This document shows, in pieces, positions 16,087-24,091 of a stretch of DNA of 32,120 nucleotides. The notes under the pieces are model-generated. The model searched no databases. It was not told the DNA's origin and saw nothing but the letters and a program-made list of their open reading frames with translations. The translations under genes and the position numbers were made by a program. This DNA is from Bacteroidales bacterium. GTDB lineage: Bacteria; Bacteroidota; Bacteroidia; Bacteroidales; VadinHA17. Each line of letters opens with the position of its first letter. Positions within the stretch are counted from its first letter, which is position 1. The stretch is taken from contig JAIVHO010000049.1 in the NCBI GenBank assembly GCA_020201035.1, forward strand, positions 2,921 through 35,040. Direction: 5' to 3'.

Positions 16087-18900
16087 ATGAGAAATAAAAT
16101 TGTATCGGCAGCAATAGTGCTGGTGACATTTATGCAATTGGCTCAGGGTCAGGGGAACCAGCCTCTTCCAATGGATCCGGAAGTAAGGTATGGCAGGCTC
16201 CCGAACGGACTAACATATTATGTTAGACACAACGGGGAACCCGAAAAAAGGGCAAGCTTCTATATAATACAGAATGCAGGTGCTCTGCTGGAGAATGATA
16301 GCCAGAATGGTCTGGCACATTTTCTTGAACATATGGCATTCAACGGAACCAAAAATTTCCCCGGCAAAGGGATTATCAGTACTCTTGAGAAGCATGGTGT
16401 AGCTTTTGGTAACAATATAAATGCCTACACCTCCCATAATGAAACGGTATACAATATCAGCGATGTGCCCACTGAGAATGAGGGATTGCTTGACACATGC
16501 CTTCTTGTGCTGAATGACTGGTCAAATTACCTGCTCCTTACAGAGGAGGAGATTGATGCGGAGAGAGGGGTGATTGCAGAAGAGTGGCGTACCCGCAGGA
16601 ACGCATCTTTCAGAATGATGAAGGAGTATATGCCGGTGCTGCTGAGAGGCTCTAAATTTGCGGACCGCGATGTTATCGGTGATCTCGATATTATTAATAA
16701 TTTTGATTACCATACACTGCGCGACTTTTACCACAGCTGGTATCGCACTGATCTGCAAGCTATTGCTGTTGTGGGCGATTTTGACGCGGAAAAGATGGAA
16801 AAAAAGATTATAGAACTCTTTTCTGCCATTCCGCCCGTTGAGAACAGGACTGAAAGGCCTTTCTTTGAAGTACCTCACCACAATGAAACACTTTTTGTTC
16901 TGGTCACCGACAGGGAGGCAACAATGCATTCGGTAGATATGTATATTAAGCTCCTCACTACTCCTGCCGATAAGAAGGGAACCGGTTACCTTCGTGAGCA
17001 ATATATCCGGTCACTGTTTAATGCCATGGCTTCTCAGAGGATAAATGAACTGGTTCAGAAGGGAGTACCCCCGTTTATTACAGGAACAATCAGGTATGGT
17101 GGGTTCGTCAGAGGTTATGATGTTTTCAGCATTGGAGCCTCCTCAAAAGAGAATGGCGAAGAGGAAGCTTTTGAGGCTATCTACAGAGAGGCCGAAAGAA
17201 TACGTGTTCACGGCTTTACAGAAGGAGAACTTCAGCGTGCAAAAGCTGATATATTAACAGAATGGGAGACATATTACAAGGAGAGAGACAAGATTGATAA
17301 TGATTCCCGGATTTCTGCCATGCAGGATCACTTCCTGACAGGGGAGCCTCTGACCTCAACGGAGTTTGATTATGAGGCAGTCAAAGCACTGTTGCCGGGA
17401 ATCACCGTTGAAGAGGTATCGGCGAAGGCAAAGGAGTGGATGACCCGTGAAAACAGGGTTATCATTGCTCAGGGACCTGAGGCGGAGGGGCTTGATCATA
17501 TTACCGAGGAGGAAGCTTTTGAAATTATCAGCAAAATTGAAAGTTCTGTTCCTGAACCATATATAGATGAGGAATCGGCTTCAGAGCTGGTCAGTGAAAT
17601 ACTTGAAGGGTCTCCTGTCACAAGGACTGTGAAGCTTGAACTCTTTGACGCGGTTGAATGGACGCTGGGGAACGGAGTAAAGGTTGTGTTTAAAAAGGCT
17701 GATTACGAAAAGGATGAGGTATCACTGGCAGCTTACTCTTTCGGTGGAGTCTCCCTCGTGGATGATGAGCTGATTCCCGAGGCAGGTATGATTGCGCCCC
17801 TGGCAGGAAGCTACGGAGCTGGCGATTTCAACAATATAGCCCTTCAGAAGATGCTTTCCGGTAAAAAAGCCTCTGCATCGGTTTCACTGGCAGAGGTTAC
17901 GGAAAATATTAATGGTTCATCTACGCCTGCCGACTTTGAGACTATGCTCCAGCTGCTTTATCTGAGGTTTGAAAAGCCGCGGTTCGACGAAGAGGCGCAT
18001 AATGCAATGATGAGCAGATACAACGCCCTGGTAGGCGCAATGAACAACAATCCGCAGAAGGTTATGCAGGACTCTCTTACCCTGATTCTATCAGACTACC
18101 ATCCAAGAGCAAGGATTCTCAACACTGATTTTCTGCTTGACATTGAATTCGATAAGATAGAGAAGCTCTATCGTGAGAGAATAAGCGATGCAGATGACTT
18201 CACCTTCTTTATTGCTGGTAATATTGAAGAGGAAGTTGCAAAACCACTTATAGAGAAATATATAGGTTCACTCACTTCAAAGCCCGGGTCAGAGAAATTT
18301 AAAGATCATGGTGTTAAACAACCGGATGGTGTTATTACACGTGAGATAGAGATGTCGCTTGCCGTTCCCAAATCTACAGTTCTTATCAATTACGCGGCAG
18401 AAACTGAATTCAATCCGGTGAACAGGCAAACCCTGAGGGTGATGAACGGAATCCTTGATATGGTCTTTACCGAGACTATAAGGGAAGAGGAGGGTGGTAC
18501 ATATGGTGTATCATCAAGCGTAGCACTGCAGCAGTATCCGTCTGCTAAAGCAACTGCCACAATTATGTTTGACTGTGACCCCGACAGGGCAGCTGAACTT
18601 AAGGGAGTGGTATATCGCGAACTTGACAGGCTTATTACAGAGGGCCCATCGCAGGAACATTTCTCCAAGGCGGTAAGCAATGTACTTAAGAACAGGGAGG
18701 AGTCAAAGAATCATAACAGCTACTGGCTTACAACACTCTACACCTACTATTTCAGTGGTATTAACTATGATGATCCGGCAAATTTTGAAGACATACTCAG
18801 ATCACTCACGCCGGCGGATATCAGAAATGCTGCTGCTGATATCTTTGAAAAGGGGGACAGGGCCGATCTCATTTTCAAACCCTCACAGGAGAACCCTTAG
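16087..18900 (+). CDS. Secreted M16 (pitrilysin/insulinase) family zinc protease
   Basis: The 937-residue protein has a signal peptide (MRNKIVSAAIVLVTFMQLAQGQ) and the usual full-length M16 layout of two active-type and two inactive-type lobes forming a chamber for peptides. The inverted zinc motif HFLEH is at 78-82 (ligands His78, His82; catalytic Glu81) and the third ligand is Glu159 in DAERGVIAEEW, at the expected 76-residue spacing. The C-terminal half has GGTYGVSSSVALQQYPSA, an M16 lobe hallmark. It probably acts in the periplasm on peptides, like E. coli PqqL. The frame is open back to a TTG at 15982, but that extension lies in the 43-bp repeat, so the ATG before the signal peptide is chosen. 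Confidence 0.93.
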   Translation: MRNKIVSAAIVLVTFMQLAQGQGNQPLPMDPEVRYGRLPNGLTYYVRHNGEPEKRASFYIIQNAGALLENDSQNGLAHFLEHMAFNGTKNFPGKGIISTLEKHGVAFGNNINAYTSHNETVYNISDVPTENEGLLDTCLLVLNDWSNYLLLTEEEIDAERGVIAEEWRTRRNASFRMMKEYMPVLLRGSKFADRDVIGDLDIINNFDYHTLRDFYHSWYRTDLQAIAVVGDFDAEKMEKKIIELFSAIPPVENRTERPFFEVPHHNETLFVLVTDREATMHSVDMYIKLLTTPADKKGTGYLREQYIRSLFNAMASQRINELVQKGVPPFITGTIRYGGFVRGYDVFSIGASSKENGEEEAFEAIYREAERIRVHGFTEGELQRAKADILTEWETYYKERDKIDNDSRISAMQDHFLTGEPLTSTEFDYEAVKALLPGITVEEVSAKAKEWMTRENRVIIAQGPEAEGLDHITEEEAFEIISKIESSVPEPYIDEESASELVSEILEGSPVTRTVKLELFDAVEWTLGNGVKVVFKKADYEKDEVSLAAYSFGGVSLVDDELIPEAGMIAPLAGSYGAGDFNNIALQKMLSGKKASASVSLAEVTENINGSSTPADFETMLQLLYLRFEKPRFDEEAHNAMMSRYNALVGAMNNNPQKVMQDSLTLILSDYHPRARILNTDFLLDIEFDKIEKLYRERISDADDFTFFIAGNIEEEVAKPLIEKYIGSLTSKPGSEKFKDHGVKQPDGVITREIEMSLAVPKSTVLINYAAETEFNPVNRQTLRVMNGILDMVFTETIREEEGGTYGVSSSVALQQYPSAKATATIMFDCDPDRAAELKGVVYRELDRLITEGPSQEHFSKAVSNVLKNREESKNHNSYWLTTLYTYYFSGINYDDPANFEDILRSLTPADIRNAAADIFEKGDRADLIFKPSQENP

Positions 18901-18997
18901 TATAGTGAAAGGTTAAAAATATATGGAGGCCATAATGAAAACTTACGGCTGTCACATGACTGCCAGTTCAACTGTCAGTGATAAATGGTATTATACC

Positions 18998-19087
18998 CCA
19001 GGGCAAGCCCTGGACCGATCTTTCCGGGGCAAGCCCCGGGGAATTTAACCACACCCTCTCGTCCGCCGAAGCGGAACGCGAAGGTGG
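18998..19087. repeat. Cluster of three REP-like palindromes
   Basis: Hairpin 1 (18998-19013): CCAGGGC-AA-GCCCTGG. Hairpin 2 (19024-19039): CCGGGGC-AA-GCCCCGG. Hairpin 3 (core 19062-19075): TCCGC-CGAA-GCGGA, with outer CCAC at 19049-19052 facing GTGG at 19084-19087. The first two share the core GGGCAAGCCC, which suggests copies of one repeat family. The cluster is G+C-rich inside A+T-rich spacer between the convergent M16 and PfkB genes. It could act as a bidirectional terminator or mRNA stabiliser, or be a dispersed REP element. Confidence 0.65.
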
Positions 19088-19160
19088 ATTAAAAATGAAT
19101 GCCCGGATAAAAAAAGTAGCAGCAGGGATAACAGAAATAGTTTTATAAGATAAGAGCATC

Positions 19161-20156
19161 CTAATCACCGGAGGGTTTACCCATTGCCAGAATCTCTCCG
19201 GTGATTCTTTTCCACCTTTCAAGATCCATCTTGGGTCCCATCACCTCAATTACATTTCCTGCAAGCAGGGTACCCATGGCTCCGCATATATCAAGCGGCT
19301 CATCCTGTGCCAGACCATACAGAAATCCTGCAGCATAAAGATCACCTGCACCGGTTGTGTCTACAGGATTCACTCCAAGAACACCCACCCTCACCTTTTC
19401 ATCTCCCCTGCGGATGAGTGATCCGCGACTTCCTGTTTTTACAACAGCAATGTCACACCGTAAGGCAAGGTTATCAAGGGCCTCTTCAGTTGGCTGTCCG
19501 GTAAGCGCCAGCGCCTCCTCCTCATTTGCAAATACAATATCAGCATAGTTGTCAACAAGGTCATTGAACTGCTCTCTGAAATTTTCAACCACATTATAAC
19601 TGGCCAGATCAACAGCCACCTTCATGCCAAGCGACCGGGCTGTTTCACATGCCCTTTTCACAAGCTCATAGTTAATAATAAGGTAACCCTCCAGGTATAA
19701 AATATGGTATCCATCCATCTGAAGCGGTGATATATCATCCAGGGATAGTTCAACTGCAGCTCCGAGGTGTGTTGCAAAGGTACGTTCAGAGTCGGGTGTG
19801 ATCATTGCCACAGCAGTACCTGTGGGAGAACTCCTTCGCTTAAGAATGGCATCAACACCTGCTTTTTTCAGTTCCTTTTCAAAAAGATCACCCACGTAAT
19901 CAGACCCCACTGATCCGATAAACCCACTCTCCATCCCCAGCATTGCCAGGCCGTGAACTGTATTTGCCGCTGAACCCCCTGGAGTCAGGCTCTCCACAAA
20001 CCCGGCAGTTTCGCTCTTTATCCTCTCTGATTCCTGAAGGTCAACAAGTTGCATACTTCCTCCCGGATAACCAAGCCTCTCCAGAATAGAGTAATCATTA
20101 AGCCTGGTCATCACATCCACCAGAGCATTTCCTATGCCTATAACTCTCTTCATCAT
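19161..20156 (-). CDS. PfkB family kinase, adenosine-kinase-like
   Basis: PfkB (ribokinase) family enzymes phosphorylate sugars or nucleosides. The 331-residue protein has the N-terminal signature GGSAANTVHGLAMLG (60-74), the two-Gly region VGSDYVGD, and the C-terminal signature DTTGAGDLYAAGFLYG (266-281) with catalytic base Asp272. The opening VIGIGNALVDVM and the SMQLVD segment resemble the adenosine kinase branch, but the substrate is not certain. The frame extends to a TTG at 20168 that overlaps a TAnnTTTG-type box (20173-20166), so the tandem ATG at 20156/20153 is preferred. The gene is divergent from tRNA-Asn and converges on the M16 gene across the REP-like cluster. Confidence 0.88.
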   Translation of the reverse strand: MMKRVIGIGNALVDVMTRLNDYSILERLGYPGGSMQLVDLQESERIKSETAGFVESLTPGGSAANTVHGLAMLGMESGFIGSVGSDYVGDLFEKELKKAGVDAILKRRSSPTGTAVAMITPDSERTFATHLGAAVELSLDDISPLQMDGYHILYLEGYLIINYELVKRACETARSLGMKVAVDLASYNVVENFREQFNDLVDNYADIVFANEEEALALTGQPTEEALDNLALRCDIAVVKTGSRGSLIRRGDEKVRVGVLGVNPVDTTGAGDLYAAGFLYGLAQDEPLDICGAMGTLLAGNVIEVMGPKMDLERWKRITGEILAMGKPSGD

Positions 20157-20246
20157 TTTTTTTGGCAAATATATTGGTTAATTCGTTAAAACCAGCTATT
20201 TTTGCCACGCAAATCAGGAATACAATTAATTCAGATTTGACTACAC

Positions 20247-20320
20247 TCCTCAGTAGCTCAGTTGGTTAGAGCGGCGGACTGTTAATCCGTAGGTCGAAGG
20301 TTCGAGTCCTTCCTGAGGAG
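20247..20320 (+). tRNA. tRNA-Asn (GTT anticodon)
   Basis: The 74-base cloverleaf has acceptor strands TCCTCAG (20247-20253) and CTGAGGA (20313-20319), discriminator G20320, a D-arm (AGCTCAGTTGGTTAGAGC), an anticodon arm GGACT-GTTAA-TCC with anticodon GTT, and a T-arm GAAGG-TTCGAGT-CCTTC. CCA is not encoded. A strong terminator follows 13 bases later. Confidence 0.97.
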
Positions 20321-20333
20321 CACAAAACAAGAG

Positions 20334-20367
20334 AAAAGCCCTGACATACAACATTGTCAGGGCTTTT
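20334..20367. terminator. Bidirectional intrinsic terminator between tRNA-Asn and the DUF4956 gene
   Basis: AAAAGCCCTGACA (20334-20346) and TGTCAGGGCTTTT (20355-20367) form a perfect 13-bp stem around an 8-base loop, followed by ATTTTTT on the plus strand and TTTTCTCTTGTTTT on the minus strand. It serves the tRNA and also ends the minus-strand CotH-like/DUF4956 operon, whose last stop codon overlaps the stem. Confidence 0.93.
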
Positions 20368-20983
20368 ATTTTTTATGATAATATATGGTAATATTTGCCT
20401 TGCCTGACTGCATATCGATTCGGGTGATGCGGATTCTACGGATCTTTAACCCGGTTTTCTCCTCTATTTTAATTGCCAGTGCCTCTTCACCGGCATAAAC
20501 ATCTTCCAGATTATCATAAACAAGCTCCTGTTTCCCAATACTGGTTTTGCTAAGGAATGCTTCAAGGGCCCAGACAGGAAGTATAACAAGGGTATTGGAG
20601 AGGATTATCCCGTTTATCGGGTCCATAAAATCAACAAGAGAGTTTATCATGGCCACGCCTATCGAAAGGAACATATAAGTCATTTCCCTTACCGGAATAC
20701 TCTCGGTCCTGAAACGCAAAATACCAAAAAGGGCGAACAATCCGAGTGCAAATCCCAGCTGCACTTCAACCATTTCCAGGGCAGTACAGACCAGAAACAC
20801 AATCACTCCGAGCAGAAAAAAGGAGAACAGGAATTCAGGCACTCCTTCACGGCGATAACCATAATAGAGAACCCTGATAAGAATAAACAGAGTAATCAAA
20901 TTAAGCAGAAATCTGACAATAAATCCGGTTGTGCCCTCCATTTCGATACCAAGCAACTGGGAGGTAGTAATAAGGTAGTTCAT
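20366..20983 (-). CDS. DUF4956 family membrane protein
   Basis: This 205-residue protein has four or five membrane helices within about 20-150 (RFLLNLITLFILIRVLYYG, FLFSFFLLGVIVFLVC, LGFALGLFALFGILRF, MFLSIGVAMINSL, GIILSNTLVILPVWALEA) and a cytoplasmic-looking C-terminal domain. The stretch ALFGILRFRTESIPVREMTYMF is characteristic of DUF4956. In many bacteria this family is encoded beside CotH kinases and VTC-type polyphosphate polymerases; here two CotH-like genes lie directly upstream (11-base gap), but no VTC gene is in the window. Biochemical role unknown. Its stop overlaps the shared terminator, so it is the last gene of its operon. Confidence 0.85.
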   Translation of the reverse strand: MNYLITTSQLLGIEMEGTTGFIVRFLLNLITLFILIRVLYYGYRREGVPEFLFSFFLLGVIVFLVCTALEMVEVQLGFALGLFALFGILRFRTESIPVREMTYMFLSIGVAMINSLVDFMDPINGIILSNTLVILPVWALEAFLSKTSIGKQELVYDNLEDVYAGEEALAIKIEEKTGLKIRRIRITRIDMQSGKANITIYYHKK

Positions 20984-20994
20984 TATGTAATTTC

Positions 20995-22068
20995 TTAATT
21001 AGCTATGTCTTCCTGGTCGATACAGGTCTCCTTGATTATTTCAACTATTTTGTCACCGTGGTAAAGTGAATAGAAACTTCTGACAAACCGTTTCAGATCA
21101 ATCCTGTGTCTTGCATCAAGTTGCTTCAGGTTGCTGATCTCATTAAGCAAATCTTTTCTGTGAGTTTTAAACTCATCCAGTATCTGCTGCACTTCATCGT
21201 CCGTAGTACACAATCCGGCAAAAGTTCTTTCCCGCAGCTCTTCAATATTCATTCCGGGCCGCGGAAGGGCATACATAGCATTTACAAACCCGCTGTAATC
21301 AAAATCGTACGGTATTGCAATATAGTAATTTTCAGGATGTTCATCAGACGGTTTAAACAATTTAATATTATGAGTAGTATGCACGAACCAGTCAGTATTG
21401 GCGATCATAAACTGGAACATGGTAAGACGGTTGCTGTTTTGTGGGTTTAGCATATCAAGTTTTACCCCCTCCTCCTCTCTCTCTGCCAATTTAAGCCTCT
21501 TCTCGATAACATCAACCGGCTCAATTACAAAGGCCAGAGATGTAAAACTGTCTCCCCCTGATCCGGTGTCATTATAGTGAACCCTGAGCAGCCTTACCCT
21601 GAAACTATTTTCAGTAATAATATTATACATCCTGTAAATCAGGTATTCCCTGAGTATATAAATCATGTACTCTTCATCATCCCTGCAATGTGTTACCATC
21701 TTAAGGTTGTCCATCTCTGCCAGGTCACTATATGGAGTGCTGGCTTTTGCCAGGTTTAACCTGATCGGGGGAAAGGGACAATTTCGATAGCGATAATTTC
21801 CTCTGGCCCTGAGCTGAATGCTGAGCTGAAGGGAGTCAGGTCTCCCGCTGTTAAGAACCATCGCTGCACTGAGATACTCTTCTGCCGGCTTCTCGTCCAG
21901 AAAGGTTGTAATATCAAATGTCAATGAAACCTCTATCATCTCATCACCGGTGAAAAGGCCCCATTCTGTTCTCTCCGGGTCCTGCAAAAAAACTGATCCA
22001 TCAGATTTAATCCGGTGCTGTCCGGCTGCTTCCGGTGCAACCAACAGGAAGAGGCTAAGAAACCTCAT
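20995..22068 (-). CDS. Secreted CotH-like (kinase-fold-like) protein, full-length copy
   Basis: From the ATG at 22068 the protein has 357 residues with a signal peptide (MRFLSLFLLVAPEAAGQ). Landmarks: RARGNYRYRNCPFPPIRLNL, DNLKMVTHCRDDEE, REYLIYRMYNIITENSFRVR, LAFVIEP, FQFMIANTDWFVHTTHNIKL and IPYDFDYSGFVN. The last two sit where CotH/HipA-type kinases have the catalytic D-plus-N loop and the metal-binding D-x-D, so I read this as a divergent CotH-like enzyme in the periplasm or on the surface; activity is inferred. The longer frame to 22107 runs through the end of the upstream paralogue without adding signal-peptide sense. The upstream gene overlaps by 14 bases and DUF4956 follows after 11. 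Conserved cysteines in the CPFPP and THC motifs are shared with the paralogue. Confidence 0.7.
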   Translation of the reverse strand: MRFLSLFLLVAPEAAGQHRIKSDGSVFLQDPERTEWGLFTGDEMIEVSLTFDITTFLDEKPAEEYLSAAMVLNSGRPDSLQLSIQLRARGNYRYRNCPFPPIRLNLAKASTPYSDLAEMDNLKMVTHCRDDEEYMIYILREYLIYRMYNIITENSFRVRLLRVHYNDTGSGGDSFTSLAFVIEPVDVIEKRLKLAEREEEGVKLDMLNPQNSNRLTMFQFMIANTDWFVHTTHNIKLFKPSDEHPENYYIAIPYDFDYSGFVNAMYALPRPGMNIEELRERTFAGLCTTDDEVQQILDEFKTHRKDLLNEISNLKQLDARHRIDLKRFVRSFYSLYHGDKIVEIIKETCIDQEDIAN

Positions 22069-22993
22069 GTACAGAAGAGATATTATGTTCAGGGTTTGGC
22101 ACTGCATAATGGGTATTTACAAATCCTGAATAATCAAAGTCGTAAGGAACTACTACAGGTAACGATCCCGGACCACCCACATGGGCAAACACTTTAAGAT
22201 TATGCAGATTGGCAAGGTACCAGTCATCATTCCCTATCATATACTGAAATAGCGCGACCCTGTCGAATGCCCCGGGCTCAATTTGATCAGGACGCACCAG
22301 CACGTTATCTATCTCAACCATTCCTTTCCGTCTTGCAAACATTTCCGTAGGTTCAATTACAAATGCATAACGCACCTGGCTCAGTTTCTTTTCACCGGTA
22401 TCAATATAGTTTATCCTTAGAAGTCGCACCCTGAAACTCTCATCGGTAATTACATTATACATCCGGTAGGCCATATACTCCCTGAAAAGGTACAACTCAA
22501 ACTGACGTGCAGTGTTACAATGGCTTACCAGTTTCAAATTGGTAACTATATCATCTCCCTCCTCTCCTTTCATCCTGAAATTGAGCCGTATTGGCGGGAA
22601 CGGACATAATTCAAGTCTCCTGTTGCCCCTTGCCTTCAACCTCAGCTCTGAAGTGCGGGCATCAGGAGTTCCAGGCTGCAAAGTTATTTTTCCTTCAAAA
22701 TACTCTTCTGCAAATCGGTCCGACAGAAATGCTGTCAGGTCAAGTTCCAGATTGATATCAAGTACTTCGTGGCTGCTGAACAGGTTAAGATTATCATCGA
22801 GGGTGTAGACAACCGTATCTATGGAAGAGATATAATCCGTTACATTATCATTCTGCTGGCCGGAAAGCGGTGCCGTTATAAACAGAAGTGCAACAAGCAA
22901 TGGTGCCGAAAAACTATCCCAGATTCCATGCCTTAAGCTGCCTGTTTTGTACGGGTGCTCTCCCTCAGTCGTGAATAAATCCAACTTAAGCAT
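22055..22993 (-). CDS. Secreted CotH-like protein, C-terminally truncated copy
   Basis: This 312-residue paralogue of the next gene shares its landmarks: KARGNRRLELCPFPPIRLNF, TNLKLVSHCNTARQ, REYMAYRMYNVITDESFRVR, FQYMIGNDDWYLANLHNLKV and VPYDFDYSGFVNTHYAVP. Identity is obvious up to NISSVHE, which aligns with NIEELRE of the downstream copy, and then the protein stops (VS, TAG), about 90-100 residues short. The stop lies inside the start of the next gene, which suggests a deletion that removed its C-terminus. The candidate catalytic Asp and Asn residues are kept. The frame begins at a TTG at 23026; I chose the ATG at 22993, which leaves a long polar segment before the hydrophobic SAPLLVALLFITAPLSGQ, so the start is uncertain. 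It is the first gene of the operon. Confidence 0.65.
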   Translation of the reverse strand: MLKLDLFTTEGEHPYKTGSLRHGIWDSFSAPLLVALLFITAPLSGQQNDNVTDYISSIDTVVYTLDDNLNLFSSHEVLDINLELDLTAFLSDRFAEEYFEGKITLQPGTPDARTSELRLKARGNRRLELCPFPPIRLNFRMKGEEGDDIVTNLKLVSHCNTARQFELYLFREYMAYRMYNVITDESFRVRLLRINYIDTGEKKLSQVRYAFVIEPTEMFARRKGMVEIDNVLVRPDQIEPGAFDRVALFQYMIGNDDWYLANLHNLKVFAHVGGPGSLPVVVPYDFDYSGFVNTHYAVPNPEHNISSVHEVS

Positions 22994-23120
22994 CTGTTTT
23001 CTATGTTTAACAAGGTTAGAACCCAATAATGGCTACAAGTTACTCCAGAATATCGTTTCAAAAAAGAGGGATTTGATGATTATTTAAATCTGTATAACTT
23101 ATTATGATATACTTTTCACC

Positions 23121-23825
23121 TTATCTGTTATCCGTTTCCCCGAATGAGATGTCACTATTGTCATCAATACTATTCCCCTCCTGATTCTGATAAATCTCCT
23201 CATCAGTTTCATTCATCCATTCGGGGACCGGCCTCTGAGGACCTTCATTACGATACCACAGGGCAAGGATCACTCCTGTGACGGCTCCGAGCATATGCGA
23301 CTCATATGAGATTGTACTGCCAATAAAAGGGAACATACCCCATACCATGCTTCCGTAAAGAAAGACGATAAGCAGAGAGAGAGCCATAAGCCTGAAGTAA
23401 CGCCTGATCATACCACTCACAAAGAGAAATGAAGCCAGCCCATAAACCACACCGGAAGCGCCTATATGCCAGGCCGGTCGTGCTGTAATCCAGACCAGCA
23501 CCCCGGTAGCAATCCAGATGTAAGCCAGTACCCTGGGAGCCACGTCTGAGTAGAAATAGAATAGTGCGGTACCAAGAACCAGAAGCGGAATGGTATTATT
23601 AAAGAGATGACCGGCATCTGCATGGAGGAGAGGGGATAGCAGAATCCCTGGCAGTCCACGGAGCTCAAGCGGCCATATCCCAAGTCTGCTGAGTGAAATA
23701 TCAAGCGACCATTCAATAAAAAGGACAATCCAGAGCAGGATAACCATAAACAGTGGCACAATCATGCTGAGAAGCATCTTCCGTTTAAACAGTTCATCTG
23801 GTATATTCTCAAGATTTTGCCTCAT
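23121..23825 (-). CDS. Rhomboid family intramembrane serine protease
   Basis: Rhomboids cut membrane proteins within the bilayer. The 234-residue protein has at least six hydrophobic helices; the nucleophile motif GASG is at 122-125 (Ser124), the catalytic His177 is in YESHMLGAVTG, and LLHADAGHLFNNTIPL at 66-81 is the usual HxxxHLxxN region. The C-terminal 40 residues are polar and acidic (EWMNETDEEIYQNQEG), likely cytoplasmic. The start is ATG. It may be co-transcribed with the small gene 68 bases upstream. Substrates are unknown. Confidence 0.93.
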   Translation of the reverse strand: MRQNLENIPDELFKRKMLLSMIVPLFMVILLWIVLFIEWSLDISLSRLGIWPLELRGLPGILLSPLLHADAGHLFNNTIPLLVLGTALFYFYSDVAPRVLAYIWIATGVLVWITARPAWHIGASGVVYGLASFLFVSGMIRRYFRLMALSLLIVFLYGSMVWGMFPFIGSTISYESHMLGAVTGVILALWYRNEGPQRPVPEWMNETDEEIYQNQEGNSIDDNSDISFGETDNR

Positions 23826-23893
23826 ATTTATTTTATTATTCAGCTGTTATTCATTTAAGCCAGCCGGTAGTTATTTTATTTCGCCTGACAATC

Positions 23894-24079
23894 TCAGATT
23901 CCCCGGAATTCTTCAACCTCTATATCAACCAGGTATCCTCCGTACTTTCTGATATTGATAACATCGCCCCCTTCAAATATCCAGTACTGTCCCCTTATGC
24001 CCTGCATTATCCCGGAAAAACCTATAACCTTATCATTAAGGAGACTTTTCATTTTTAAAAGATTTCCGGAATATATCAT
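23894..24079 (-). CDS. Small hypothetical protein
   Basis: This 61-residue frame lies 12 bases after the oxidoreductase stop on the same strand, with an ATG start (a second ATG is at codon 10). It has no signal or membrane segment. The sequence reads as a small beta-rich domain (KVIGFSGIMQGIRGQYWIFE, NIRKYGGYLVDIEVEEF). I recognise no family. Tight spacing and sensible composition argue that it is real. Confidence 0.5.
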   Translation of the reverse strand: MIYSGNLLKMKSLLNDKVIGFSGIMQGIRGQYWIFEGGDVINIRKYGGYLVDIEVEEFRGI

Positions 24080-24091
24080 TAAACCTGAATT

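Noticed and set aside
18924-19049. Short plus-strand frame starting at ATGGAGGCC, about 41 codons
   Set aside because: Its second half is the translated REP-like palindromes; no ribosome-binding or family evidence.
19049-19087. Self-cleaving ribozyme (hammerhead-like)
   Set aside because: The CUGAUGA and GAAA core elements are missing; only simple hairpins are present.
23462-23761. 99-codon minus-strand frame in the rhomboid gene
   Set aside because: It overlaps the rhomboid frame, which carries the GASG and His motifs; cysteine- and tryptophan-rich shadow translation.
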